The notes below the pieces were generated by a model. It was not told the DNA's origin. It ran no database searches and saw only the letters and a program-made list of their open reading frames with translations. This document shows, piece by piece, positions 10,068 through 20,719 of a stretch of 64,000 nt of DNA. Origin of the DNA: Micropterix aruncella (lineage: Eukaryota > Arthropoda > Insecta > Lepidoptera > Micropterigidae). The stretch covers positions 31,027,985 through 31,091,984 of the forward strand of contig OX155963.1 of assembly GCA_944548615.1 (NCBI GenBank), written 5' to 3'. The position numbers and the translations under genes were made by a program. Position 1 is the first letter of the stretch, and each line of letters opens with the position of its first letter.

Positions 10068-13000
10068 ATGGAGAATGAACAACGGTTAGAATTACAAAAC
10101 ATTTTAAAAAAGATTGTGGCAGACATCGCATCAGAAATCGAACATGAATTGTTAGTCGAAATCGAAAGACCCAAGAGGTTATGGCAAAGAAAATGGATGA
10201 GCAGAAGACTTCAGTATGGAGCTAGTGATAAACTTTTCCAGGAAATGATTGATGAGGATCCGACTGAGTTTTGTAATTTAATGCGAATGACAGAAGATAA
10301 ATTTAATGAGTTATTGGCTATTGTCGGGCCAACTATAGCAAAATCGGATACAATCATGAGGAGTGCACTATCTGCAAAAATTAAACTTCAACTATTTCTG
10401 TATATGATTAATACTGGATGTAGCTTACGCATCCTTTCACATCTATTCAGAGTATCCAAAGCAGCTATATCGTTGATGATTCCTGAAATCTGTGATGCCA
10501 TCTGTAGTTCTCTAAAGGATTATATTAAGGTCAGTAAAATAATGAGAATATATTTATTAAATATGCTTACATCGACAACACGACCCATTAATGCTGAACC
10601 ACATCGCTAAGCTGAAAGTGAGTCGACACCATTGGCCAGGCTGAAATTATATATTCACAGACGGCTCTAAAGCAGATGATGATTGTTATTTTGGCGCCGC
10701 AGTCTTTCATATGAACAGCGACCACCATACTCTAATACGACTGCCCAGTATAGCCTCAATCTACACGGCAGAGAATATAGCCGTATTGAAGGTGCTACAA
10801 CTTATTGAGTCGTCTGAGTTAAAATTTAGTATAGGATAAAAGCTCGCTAACAAATGGGCCCGGAGGTGGCGAGAGTCCTCGTTGGTCAAAGGTAAGAGAT
10901 ACACACAAATCCAACCAGAGATAAGAACCAAACCGTGGTTTTACCACTACCTTTCACCCGTAAGGGAATCTCCACCCTCTGCAAGATGCGTATCGGTTAT
11001 TGCTGCACTCCCCCTCACCTCAACCGAATACATCAAATCAAATAATATATTGTCCTAAAAAACTAATACATAGTTGTATAGACAGTTGTATTAAATTTAC
11101 ATTTGGCCATGATATCATTGAATTCTTCATTAATGATCAAATTCTTCTATTAATAATCAAAACATAAAAGGTTACTCGTAAAAATAAAGAAGGTATTATT
11201 GTAGAATTAAATCGAGTCTCACCATTTAGTTTACCAGATAAAAAACACAGAGTAATTAATTCTTTGAAATACCGATAAAAATAAGTTTTTTTAGTATAAA
11301 ATGAATACATGTAATGTCAAAAATAACAAAAAAAATGTGATGGTTGTCAAAAAGTAAAATAAAATGTCTTAGTGATTATATTGTAAATAAAAATAGTCAA
11401 GGTATAATTAATATGTGCCTACCTAATAAAAGAAATAGTCAATACATTTTAGTCAAATTGAAAATCATTTTAAAACCTTTTATAGAAAGAGATATAGTCG
11501 AGATGCATACAGTTTTTAGAGATCGTTAATGTCGTACAATTCTCTTTCAATGAGATATAATTTGAGTTTATATTTAAATTGGAGCATTTTTCCTTCGCGG
11601 CATATTTTTTTATACTAGAGGGTAGCTTATTGTAGCATATCATTCCGACGTAGCTCGGATCCCTTTTAAAAAGTTCTAGATTTGGACGAGGAAGAATCAG
11701 ATTATTTCTCCCTCTGGTAAAGTGTTTATGGGTATCTGAATGTATCGGCAGCTGAGCTAGGTTTTTTGTGATCAATTTAACGCATTCTAAAACGTATAGA
11801 AATGCAAGGGTGAGGATTTTAAGCCTTCTGAAATGACCACGGCATGATTCTACATAACCCAGATTACTTAAAATTCGAATGGCCCGTTTTTGCAATGAAA
11901 AAATATGTTGCCTTAGATCGATGGTGCATTGCGCCCAGAAGAGAATACCGTAATGGAGAAAAGACTCAAAATAAGCTAAATAAATCGTTTTCGTGTCCTT
12001 AGAATTAATCAGTTTTCGTATTTGGCGCAGCAGAAAACAGGCACTATAAAGTTTGTCACTTAATTGTTCTCCGTGTGCATTCCATCTCAAGTGATTATTT
12101 AAAACTAAACTAAGAAATTTGTGAGAACTGACATCGGCTATGTTGTTTTCCCCAATATGTACCTGTGGAGTATTTTGTATTTTATTTTGCTGAGAGGATA
12201 TAAACATTGAAACAGTTTTGGACGTGTTAAGGGATAACTTGTTTTTCTTAAACCATGCATTTAGCGAAACCAATTCAGCATTTTAAGTTGTAACAACTTG
12301 GTCAATATTAGAATGTGCATAGTTTATGCTGGTGTCATCCGCAAATAATGTTGTTTTGGAGTGTGTTAAGGCAGTTGGGAGGTCATTTATATATCAAAGG
12401 AAAAGGGTTGGTCCCAGAATACTCCCTTGTGGAACTCCGCACTTTACTTCGCACTCATTGGACATTACATTCTTTAATAATCCGCCTTCGTAGTTACAAA
12501 GTTGTACTACTTGTTTCCGATTTGATAGGTAACTGTAAAACCACCTAAGACTGTTCCCTCGGATGCCGTATTTGTCGAGTTTACTAAGCAATATATTGTG
12601 ATTCGCCATATCGAACGCTTTTGAGAGATCGCAGAAGACCGTGCCTAAATAAAGTTTCGCGTCAACATTACTGTACATTGTTGATAAAATATTATGTAGT
12701 GCATCTATTGTCCCTTTATTCCTCCTAAAACCAAATTGGGTTTTTGATATAAAGTCTTTATTTTCTAGATATTTGACTAACCTGATATTAACTATTTTCT
12801 CAAGAATTTTTTAAAAAACCGGCAGTAGAGCTATTGGTCTGTAGTTGACAATATCAGTTTTCGGGCCTTTTTTATATAATGGAACAATTTTTGCAATTTT
12901 AAATTGCTCCGGGAAAACACCATCTCTCAGAGAAATATTAAATAAGTTAGTTAGTACGTCGGCTATTACAGGCAGTGCAAGTTTCACTGTTTCAATAGTA

Positions 13001-16000
13001 ATATCATCAACCCCAGAAGATTTTGTGATTTTCATTGAGTTGACAATTTTTGTGATCTCAACTGCATCGGTTGGTTGCATAAAGAAAATATGGCGGCTGT
13101 AACAAATATTGTGTCCGCCTACCTGACTGGGTGTCGTGTTAGAATTGTTGACTTGCCCGATTTGGGAAAAATAACTATTAACCCTTGGAGTAAATGGGTA
13201 TTTTCATGGATGCATCTGTCTCTTTTGCAGGATTTTCGGCGACATCGACTTAAAGTACTAAAACTATGAAACTACTATACCAATCATAAAAAGAACAACT
13301 GCACAATGATTGCATTGAAATTTCGAATATAGAATATTGAAATATCATTTTGTAAAACAATTAGATAATTATGAATAAATATGAGAACGTCAAAGAAGTG
13401 AAAAAAACGCGCGACCAGATTTGGTCGACTCGTACTCAACGGATAATTGTTTCGCGACCAGATTTGGTTGACTCATACTCAACGGGTTAAACATATTAGC
13501 TACCTTGCATTGATTATCGACAGTGTGATTATTTACACTGAGTGTAATATTAGAATGACTCTTTTTCCTTATGCCCAGTTTTTCATTCACGACTTGCCAT
13601 AGTCGTGAATGTCATATCCTCCCTTCTCCTCAGTGCGACTGCGGTCATGCAATTTGCAGTCTAGACCATATTTTCTTTAACTGCCCCACTGTTGATAACT
13701 ATCCTAACTTCATTTTGTACCTTTTATATCTCAAAATTTAGCTCCTTAATAATATAGACTTTTTGTTATCTCTCAACTCCCCCAAAGTCTACAAAATCTG
13801 TAAATTTATTAAACCTAACAGTATGTCCCTTTAATAATATTGTAATGTTCATCCATAGAGTTTTTGTGTTAACCCTTAGAGTAAATGGGTATTTTCATGG
13901 ATGCATCTGTGTCTTTTGCAGGATTTTCGGCGACATCAACTTAAAGTACTATAACTACGAAACTACTACACCAATCATAAAAAGAACAACTGCACAATGA
14001 TTGCATTGAAATTTCGAATATAGAATATTGAAATATCATTTTGTAAAACAATTAGATAATTATGAATAAATATGAGAACGTCAAAGAAGTGAAAAAACGC
14101 GCGACCAGATCTGGTCGTATCATACTCAACGGATAATTGTTTTACAACCAGATTTAGTCGTATCATACTCAACGGGTTAAAAATATATGTATGTATTTTA
14201 CCCTTCTGCTCACTATATTTTAACGCGTTGAGTGCGTCCGCCGTCAGGTCAACGGCGCTAGTGGTACCCTCACTTTTACTTTTTAAACACGCCCCACCAC
14301 TTCCGCTTCTTTTCCGCGGGTGCCTTCAACGTTACGGACTCTGGTTTTTGTATAGAAAAAAAGAAATATTGCAAAATAGAATCATAATAAGTGTAATTTA
14401 GACCAAAAAGAACCTATAATTCAATTAAAAAGTTTCAGCGTAGGGGATCGACCTGGAATTATAATACACATATTATTCAATTTTGTGTTCCCGTCGGAGT
14501 GATGTTTTTTTACTTGTTTCGTAAGTTATCGTAGTCTTGTAATATTTTTTTCCTTGGGTTTTTTTTATATGTTTTTGGATTGTCGTCTCTGAATATGTAT
14601 TACTAAAAAACCATTTTTTGTAATTAATAATAATAATATTATTTGTTCTGGACAGGCAGCTTTGCCGATAGATCCATATCAGATTTTGTAAAGCTAGTCT
14701 TAAACAATATTAACAAGTTTTTAGTTACAAATCGAGACTGCTTTAAATTGATAGACAGAGCTCGCACTAATCATTCAAATGGTAGTTTATTCCACATGTC
14801 CACCACTATTTTGCAGAACGTTCTGAAGAGGATTAGATTTAAATTTTGCACAGTTGAGTTTTTTGCTGTGACCTTGCAGATTTATGTTGACATTCAATTT
14901 GTAAATATTTTTTTGCCCAGGTACATCGTAATAATTTGTGAGAATTGTTTATGTCTCATTCAGGTCCCCTCTTGTCTTCGTTTTGAGAGTAGTCAGTCCA
15001 AGTAATTTCAATCGATCTTCATAATTTATATTCTTCAGGTCCACTGGAATTTTGGTTCCCTTTGCTGCACTTTTTCAGGAGATCTATATCTTTGCATTAG
15101 TAGGGGTTCCAGAGCTTATAGCTATACTCAAGAATAGGTCTCATACATGCCTTGTAGATCTTTTAAGCACCTCTATTGACAGATATTGGAAAGCCTTCCT
15201 TATCATATAGAGAGTAGAGTTGGCTCTTTTAGCTATCGCAACTTTGTGTTTTTCCCGTTGGAGATCATCACTAATTGTTATTGTAAGATCAATAATACAA
15301 GCATTATTGTTACAGATGCCAAGCAGTCACGAAGAATGGAAAGTCATTGAAAAGGGATTTGCAACAACTTGGAACTTTCCTCGTTGTTGTGGCGCTATAG
15401 ACGGGAAGCACATTGTAATTAAAGCACCACATAATTCTGGAAGCCATTACTATAATTACAAGAATCAGAACAGTATCGCTCTTACGGCCTTAGTAGATCA
15501 TGATTATTGTTTCACATACATCGATGTTGGATACAATGGACGAGGCAGCGATGGTGGAGCGTTCAGCAATTGCAACCTTAGCGATGCTCTAGAAAATAAT
15601 CTCTTACCTGACGACCACGTTTTTGTAGGTGACAATGCTTTTCCTTTAGAAAGGTATCTTTTAAAAGCATACGCAGGTAACAATTTGTCGTACAGGGAAA
15701 AAATATTTAATTATCGATTATCAAGAGTCAGGCGAACGGTAGAAAATGCTTTTGGTATTTTAGCAGCTCGATTTCGAATATTTGAAAAACCTATCCCATT
15801 CCAACCCATAAAAGTTGGCAAAATTGTTGAATGCTGTTGTGTTTTACACAATTGGCTGAGGAAAACGGAAAGCACCGTACAAGTGGCAACATTTGAAGTG
15901 GAAGATTCTGAAGGTAATTTAATACCTGGTTCCTGGAGAGATGTTTTATCAGCCGGTTTGGCACGCATTGGACATTTGCAAAATAGATCATCGCAACAAG

Positions 16001-16080
16001 CACTAGATGTACAAAATCAATTTGCAGATTTTTTTGTAGGGGCAGGTGCCATTCATTGGCAAGCAAGAATGATTGACTGA
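10068..16080 (+). CDS. PIF/Harbinger (HARBI1-like) transposase, two exons
   Basis: Exon 1 is 10068-10529 (154 codons) and exon 2 is 15316-16080, together 408 residues, near the usual HARBI1 length. The junction reads DYIK|MPSSHEEW, phase 0, with donor AAG|GTCAGT and acceptor TATTGTTACAG. This restores the YIK-P-S-x-EEW link of the family. Exon 1 has the helix-turn-helix-like ILSHLFRVSKAAISLMI. Exon 2 has the DDE_Tnp_4 nuclease: GAIDGKH (D183), GDNAFPLE (D260), VENAFGILAARFRIF (E297). No premature stops are seen. Terminal repeats and the companion MADF/Myb protein were not found, so autonomy is unproven. An alternative start at 9972 adds 32 residues without clear homology. Confidence 0.85.
10655..11040 (+). 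pseudogene. LINE RNase H domain fragment (part 1)
   Basis: Reads IFTDGSKADDDCYFGAAVF, then ASIYTAENIAVLKVLQ, with a later stop, then KRYTQIQPEIRTKPWF. A neighbouring frame gives CKMRIGYCCTPPHLNRIH. TDGSK and TAE are RNase H signatures of I/R1/LOA-type LINEs. The sequence breaks off at about 11040. A matching downstream zinc-finger end is found at 13585. Confidence 0.7.
11470..13080 (-). pseudogene. antisense Jockey/CR1-like LINE reverse transcriptase
   Basis: Three frames on the minus strand cover most of an RT. 12811-13080 has KSSGVDDITIETVK, FKIAKIVPLYKKG and NYRPIALLPVF. 12394-12678 has [17 protein letters not shown] and [13 protein letters not shown] short stretch near 12300-12350 gives LFADDTSINY. 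11470-12273 gives NAWFKKNKLSLNTSKT, YGILFWAQ, LQKRAIRIL. Frameshifts separate the blocks, so it is dead. It is 5'-truncated near 13.1 kb and lies within the Harbinger intron. Confidence 0.85.
13178..13490 (+). mobile_element. piggyBac-type MITE, copy a
   Basis: Bounded by TTAA on both sides, starting CCCTTGGAGTAAATGGG and ending TACTCAACGGG. The termini are short imperfect inverted repeats, and the right end carries two copies of ACCAGATTTGG..CTCAACGG. About 309 bp, without coding capacity. Three more copies occur at 13.87, 18.80 and 58.85 kb. Confidence 0.85.
13585..13800 (+). pseudogene. LINE C-terminal zinc-finger fragment (part 2 of RNase H LINE)
   Basis: Reads SPQCDCGHAICSLDHIFFNCPTVDNY in pieces: SPQCDCGHA, SLDHIFFNCP. 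This is the cysteine-rich segment that follows RNase H in I/R1-type LINEs. It is on the same strand as the 10.66-11.04 kb fragment whose end is RIGYCC.P.HLNRIH. The two likely belong to one element split by the antisense LINE and MITE a. Confidence 0.6.
13869..14180 (+). mobile_element. piggyBac-type MITE, copy b
   Basis: TTAA-bounded, 312 bp including both TTAAs, starting CCCTTAGAGTA. At 14102-14117 the right subterminal unit is the perfect palindrome CGACCAGATCTGGTCG, corrupted in most other units. Confidence 0.85.
14181..15315. other. 3' part of Harbinger intron, no gene recognised
   Basis: Contains AT-rich sequence and, at about 14640-15250, a stretch with spurious open frames that I cannot assign. 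It may be an old LINE 3' region. The acceptor of the Harbinger intron ends it at 15315. Confidence 0.4.
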
Positions 16081-16474
16081 TGATATATTATTATTACGTA
16101 AGAATTACACTTAACTAAACAAAAGAGAATGGGCATTTTGGGCCCACTTCTTTAATAGCTGTAAATCATGTAGGTACCAATGGAAAGATCTCTTTATATA
16201 GAACATTTATTACTAGATCGACTGATCTTAAATATGAGCCGTTTTTAGAGTTATATGTCATATTAAATATGACTAATTACCTAACATATCCGGGCATTGT
16301 ATTTTTAATTAAACGAAACTGTTAAAACGAAAACCGTTGCAGAATACCGAAAACGCTAAAATATATATGCTGTGTAAGTACAAACTATATACTCCTAAGA
16401 ATGCTCAAGTTTGTCAGCAGTGTATGGAAAACATATAAATAAAATAAAAAATAAAAATAAAATACAAAGGGAGC

Positions 16475-17264
16475 TGCCATGGAATTCACCGACCGAATTC
16501 GGGCCCATCATATAGTGTTATTACACTTCTGGGGGGTGAGCAGTGGATTCCGGACTAACGACCGGCTGTGGTAGGTTTAGAACCGCTGTCTTGCCACATG
16601 TGAGCGTTTACCTTACCACCCATTCACTCCCCCTTCGAAGCCATAGAATTTGAGATGCGAAAATCGCGGTTTTAGATATTTTTTTTAAGGAGTTGATTAT
16701 TTTCCTGGAGAGACCAAGATCTTTGCCAACTTCCACCGCGTGAAGGTGAACAGTGAAGCCGTTCCGGGTGACGGCATTTGCGAGATCATGGTATTTATTT
16801 AATTTGTACTCGTGGTCTTTTGGGATATTTGATTCCCATGGAACAGTTAATTCTACGATAAGGGCCATCTTCCGAGATAGAGAGTAAAGAGTTATATCTG
16901 GACGAAGGGCTGTGCATCCGAGATTTTCAGGGAATTTATACTGCTTAGAGACCGAATCGACCTCCAAAATCCAATCTGAAGCTATCTCGATTATTGAGAA
17001 AGGTTTTGTAGTGAAATGTTTTTTGCCTTTAGAACCATCCCGCACAAACTGTATTAGGGGTTTGGAGGGTACTGTCAAACCCTTGTTGGCACGAGCCACT
17101 GAGAGGCTAATTATCTCGCGAATAACAGCAAGGACTTTGTCGTGAAGGTAAGTGTACTGTCCTTGATCTAAGGCCACCTTGCAGCCAGCTAGAATATGCC
17201 TGGCTGTGCAAGGGGTATTGCTACAAAGGGGGAAATGTTGCTTGAACTCCGTGATGTGTCTCAT
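16475..17264 (-). pseudogene. LINE C-terminus with CCHC and restriction-like endonuclease (copy R1)
   Basis: The frame 17264-16608 has a zinc knuckle C-x4-C-x3-H-x4-C (CSNTPCTARHILAGC). It is followed by a PD-(D/E)XK-like pattern: RPDITLYS, VELTVPWES, then HEYKLNKYHDL. This arrangement fits endonuclease regions of RLE-type LINEs (R2/NeSL/Hero-like groups). The frame ends [10 protein letters not shown]. The 3' UTR runs to about 16475 (GGAGCTGCCATGGAATTCAC, then an A/T-rich tail). The RT is missing, so it is 5'-truncated. Compared with copy R2 it lacks about 13 codons (TRGLPAKSLFHLF). Confidence 0.7.
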
Positions 17265-17685
17265 GATTTCTCTGCCGCTCTGTTCACTGAAGTATGTAAT
17301 ATGCTAAGGTCAGCTGTTCAACATGGTATGCCCAGTAACCGTACATCACAGTATTTTATCTTTTAGGGATTTTCACTGCAAATAATATATTTTAAATAAA
17401 TAATTGGTGTGGTTTTTGTGTAGCCATATTTAAGAATATTTGGAACTTCAAAACTCTAAAACGGCTTATAATTGAGGTAAGTTGTAGTAGTCCTTAATAT
17501 TCTAGATAAAAAGATCTTCCGAATGGTGAATACATTACTATTTTTGGATAGGTGGGCCCAGCGCACATACATATTTGCCCATTGTTCTTTAAACAATAAA
17601 CATATATACTTACGAAACTACTTGTTTTTTTCCTGCATTCCCCTGTGCTATTTACCGCCGTCATTGACTATATAAATAGTAGTGT

Positions 17686-17858
17686 ATAAAGCCTCTTATC
17701 GACGCGAGCGCGGCGTGCTTTGAGCGTCTCAGCTTGCATGTCGATACCTGTTCGCTGGATTCAAGGGGCCAGAACGGGCCACCCGAAGTGGCTCGAATCG
17801 AGCAAACAGGTATCGATATACGGGCTGGACCGCGCTCACAAGTCGATACAAGGCTTTA
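17686..17858. repeat. imperfect ~170-bp hairpin
   Basis: AAGCCTCTTATCGAC and ATGTCGATACCTGTT on the left pair with AACAGGTATCGATAT and GTCGATACAAGGCTT on the right. The arms are about 65 bp. Probably a small MITE. Confidence 0.75.
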
Positions 17859-17870
17859 GATTGCTCAGCC

Positions 17871-17911
17871 ATCCTATTTGCTAAGTCGTACTACGATTTA
17901 GCAAATAGGAT
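17871..17911. repeat. 14-bp inverted repeat, 13-nt loop
   Basis: ATCCTATTTGCTAA at 17871-17884 pairs perfectly with TTAGCAAATAGGAT at 17898-17911. It is at the edge of the family G copy. Confidence 0.85.
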
Positions 17912-18425
17912 TGTACTACAAAACGCAACGCAAATAAAATCAAATCGACACATATCCGGCAGCCTCCAAGCAGAAGTGCGAGCCGGGTAGGACTCTGTGC
18001 CTGCGGGCCAGTTCCCCTGGGTATCGTAGTTTGGGCGCTCCTGGACGGTTTGCGCACCGTGCGGTGTAATCCAATCGACTGTACATTCCGACAGATAGCC
18101 GGGGGAGTCTGGGAACGGCTTTGTTTCCAATAGTGCGGGGGCGGTTGTTTACCTTGTGGCAGCCGCTCTTGAAACGACCATTCGGCTACCCGACACCGGG
18201 TGAACAACCGGACAAAGGACGCCGTGGTCCGCGATAGATTCGGTAAACACCTAATCACCGCTACGCAAGGGAGAGGACCGCACAAGCGACCTCGTACCTG
18301 TAAGCAGTCGAAAGGGCGGAGAAATCTTGCTGTAACTGGAAGAATGGGCGCGAGTATCGGCCGGCTGGATCGGACGCCATGGCGTAACTAGACAGTAGAC
18401 TGTTTTCGTCCAAAGTCTTCTACGC
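17912..18425 (-). repeat. family G copy interrupted by the hAT element
   Basis: Inverted relative to the 7.1-kb copy: GCACAAGCGACCTCGTACC, ACTGTTTTCGTCCAAAGTC. It resumes at 20713 with TTCTACACTCACCTCACGGG and GGTGACGGGTTCGCCC, matching the uninterrupted copy at 56430-56525. Confidence 0.65.
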
Positions 18426-18560
18426 CAGCGGCGGATCTATAAAAGGGCTTTTTGGGCTGCAGCCCAGGGCCCCGTGGATATAAAGGGCCCCTTATTGAAA
18501 TCAATGGACAATATTGTGAATTACAAACAAAACCTAATATTTTAAAAATTCATATCATGG

Positions 18561-19256
18561 TTGGGTACTTATCAAAAATATCAAATATCATACTTATCAA
18601 AAACAGTATATGAGGAAATAATTGAGATTATGGGCAAACAGACAATTAAACAAATTACAACTCAAATAAATAACGATGACACAAAGTACTATTCAACTGT
18701 GATGGATTCAACCCCAGATCTATCTCACAATGGTCAACTTGCTATTGTATTACGATACTGTTTTCGGGGTGAAGTGTGTGAAAGGTGTGTATCGATCATT
18801 AACCCTTGGAGTAAATGGGTATTTTCATGGATGCTTCTGTCTCTTTTGCAGGATTTTCGGCGACATCGACTTAAAGTACTATAACTACGAAACTACTACA
18901 CCAATCATAAAAATAACAACTGCACAATGATTGCATTGAAATTTTGAATATAGAATATTGAAATATCATTTTGTAAAACAATTAGATAATTATGAATAAA
19001 TATGAGAACGTCAAAGAAGTGAAAAAAAAACGCGCGACCAGATTTGGTCGACTCGTACTCAACGGATAATTGTTTCGCGACCAGATTTGGTTGACTCATA
19101 CTCAACGAGTTAAAATTACTAGTCACACTGGCTTACATTTCTTAAATATTCTACAAGACTTTTAGAAACAATTGAACTACTACTGGATAATATCTTAGGC
19201 AGCAGTCTCATGACAACGCTGCGAGCAAATTTTCCTAAAATCACAATAACTTTCTA
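18561..19256 (+). pseudogene. hAT transposase relic (DUF4371/ZMYM1-like)
   Basis: 18561-18798 reads TVYEEIIEIMGKQTIKQI, YYSTVMDSTPDLSHNGQLAI and LRYCFRGEVCERC, matching the DUF4371 block of hAT/ZMYM1-like proteins. It is cut by the MITE at 18799. Beyond the MITE the frame resumes as IIKITSHTGLHFLNILQDF, then after a +1 shift LLETIELLLDN, up to a stop near 19256. The remaining nuclease domain is not seen. Confidence 0.7.
18799..19113 (+). mobile_element. piggyBac-type MITE, copy c (in hAT transposase)
   Basis: TTAA-bounded; starts CCCTTGGAGTAAATGGG and ends TACTCAACGAG. Removing it and one TTAA rejoins the hAT frame (ATC ATT AAA ATT). Confidence 0.85.
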
Positions 19257-19863
19257 AACAAAAGAAATAAAATTCATCTGTTTTCAGTATAACACCTAAT
19301 GGTTATTCTAGTATTGTATTCTTTGTAAGTTACAGACTACCTTAATAATAAAATGAAAAGTTAATAATTATTTTCCAGTATATATACATTTCACCAGTTT
19401 CAGGGTGAGAAGTCAGTGTTGGGGCAAGTTGTAACATCTGCGCTCAATGTCATAATCTATCGATGCAATTGTATCCATTAATTATATATTAATGAAAGAA
19501 ATAAACATATTTCTTGTTTTTAATATACAATCACAACTAATGTGTTTATTATTAAAACCAGTAATAATTTTTATTCAAACAAATGCATACATATAAATAA
19601 ACTTTCTTTTACTCGATTAACAAAAAAAGACTTCGGTTGAATGTTCCAATATTTACTGCTTTCTTAGAAAATTAAGGACATGTAAAACATATTCCGAATG
19701 TCATCTGGTAAATTCAAATGAATAACAATTTCCTCATTTATTCCTATACCATGTACCTATTCACCTAAACATCATTATCAAAAACAGTTTTTTGGCAAAA
19801 CGGCAATTCGTTGATTAATTAGGCAGACCCTGTTGATCGTAGATCTAGAATGGCTGGCAGATC

Positions 19864-20154
19864 GTAGAATTAACTGTTCCATGGGAATCAAATATCCCAA
19901 AAGACCACGAGTACAAATTAAATAAATACCATGATCTCGCAAATGCCGTAACCCGGAACGGCTTCACTGTTCACCTTCACGCGGTGGAAGTTGGCACTCG
20001 TGGCCTGCCAGCTAAATCTCTATTTCACCTCTTTAAAGATCTTGGCCTTTCCAGAAAAATAATCAACTCTTTCTTAGAAAAATTATCTAAAACTGCGATT
20101 TGCGCATCTCAAATTCTATGGCTTCGAAGGGGGAGTGAATGGGTGGCAAGGTGA
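19864..20154 (+). pseudogene. LINE endonuclease C-terminus (copy R2)
   Basis: Uninterrupted 96-codon frame from VELTVPWESNIPKDHEYK to [12 protein letters not shown] and stop. It is 5'-truncated within the endonuclease core and includes the TRGLPAKSLFHLF stretch missing from R1. The 3' UTR continues to about 20310 with GGAATCCACTGCTCACCCCC and GGTGAATTCCATGGCAGCTC. Confidence 0.75.
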
Positions 20155-20670
20155 ACGCTCACATGTGGCAAGACAGCTGTCCTAAACCTACCACAGCCGG
20201 TTCGTAAGTCCGGAATCCACTGCTCACCCCCCAGAAGTGTAAAAAAATAGTATTATGATGGGCCCGACTCCGGTCGGTGAATTCCATGGCAGCTCCGTTT
20301 GTATTTATATATATTTGAACCCCCCCCCCCCTCCTCCCGAAACGATTAAGACCATTTCCCGATTGAAGTCTGTCTGTTATAATTAGTCTGTTTATGTTTC
20401 TGTGTGTGTGTGTGTCTGCATCTCTGTGTGTCTGTGTATCTCTGTGTGTCTGTGTGTCTGCATCTCAAATTCTATGGCTTCGAAGGGGGAGTGAATGGGT
20501 GGCAAGGTGAACGCTCACATGTGGCAAGACAGCTGTCCTAAACCTACCACAGCCGGTTCGTAAGTCCGGAATCCACTGCTCACCCCCCAGAAGTGTAAAA
20601 AAATAGTATTATGATGGGCCCGACTCCGGTCGGTGAATTCCATGGCAGCTCCGTTTGTATTTATTTATTG
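20103..20670 (+). repeat. tandem duplication of the R-family 3' end with a V fragment
   Basis: The segment from GCATCTCAAATTCTATGG to CCGTTTGTATTTAT occurs at about 20103 and again at about 20460. I saw no differences over some 200 bp. Between them is a family V piece with a C run and a (TG)n tract. Confidence 0.8.
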
Positions 20671-20719
20671 TAATATTAGCTCAGGGCCCCGCAAACTCAC
20701 GGTCCGCCCCTGTTCTACA

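Larger units (their letters stand above)
18426..20712 (+). mobile_element. hAT element with 8-bp target duplication
   Basis: Ends are CAGCGGCGGATC on the left and, reversed, CAGGGGCGGACC on the right. They are flanked by TTCTACGC (18418-18425) and TTCTACAC (20713-20720), an 8-bp duplication with one mismatch. GCCCAGGGCCCC near the left end and TCAGGGCCCCG near the right end mirror each other. Inside are a transposase relic, a piggyBac-type MITE and LINE 3' ends. Confidence 0.75.
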
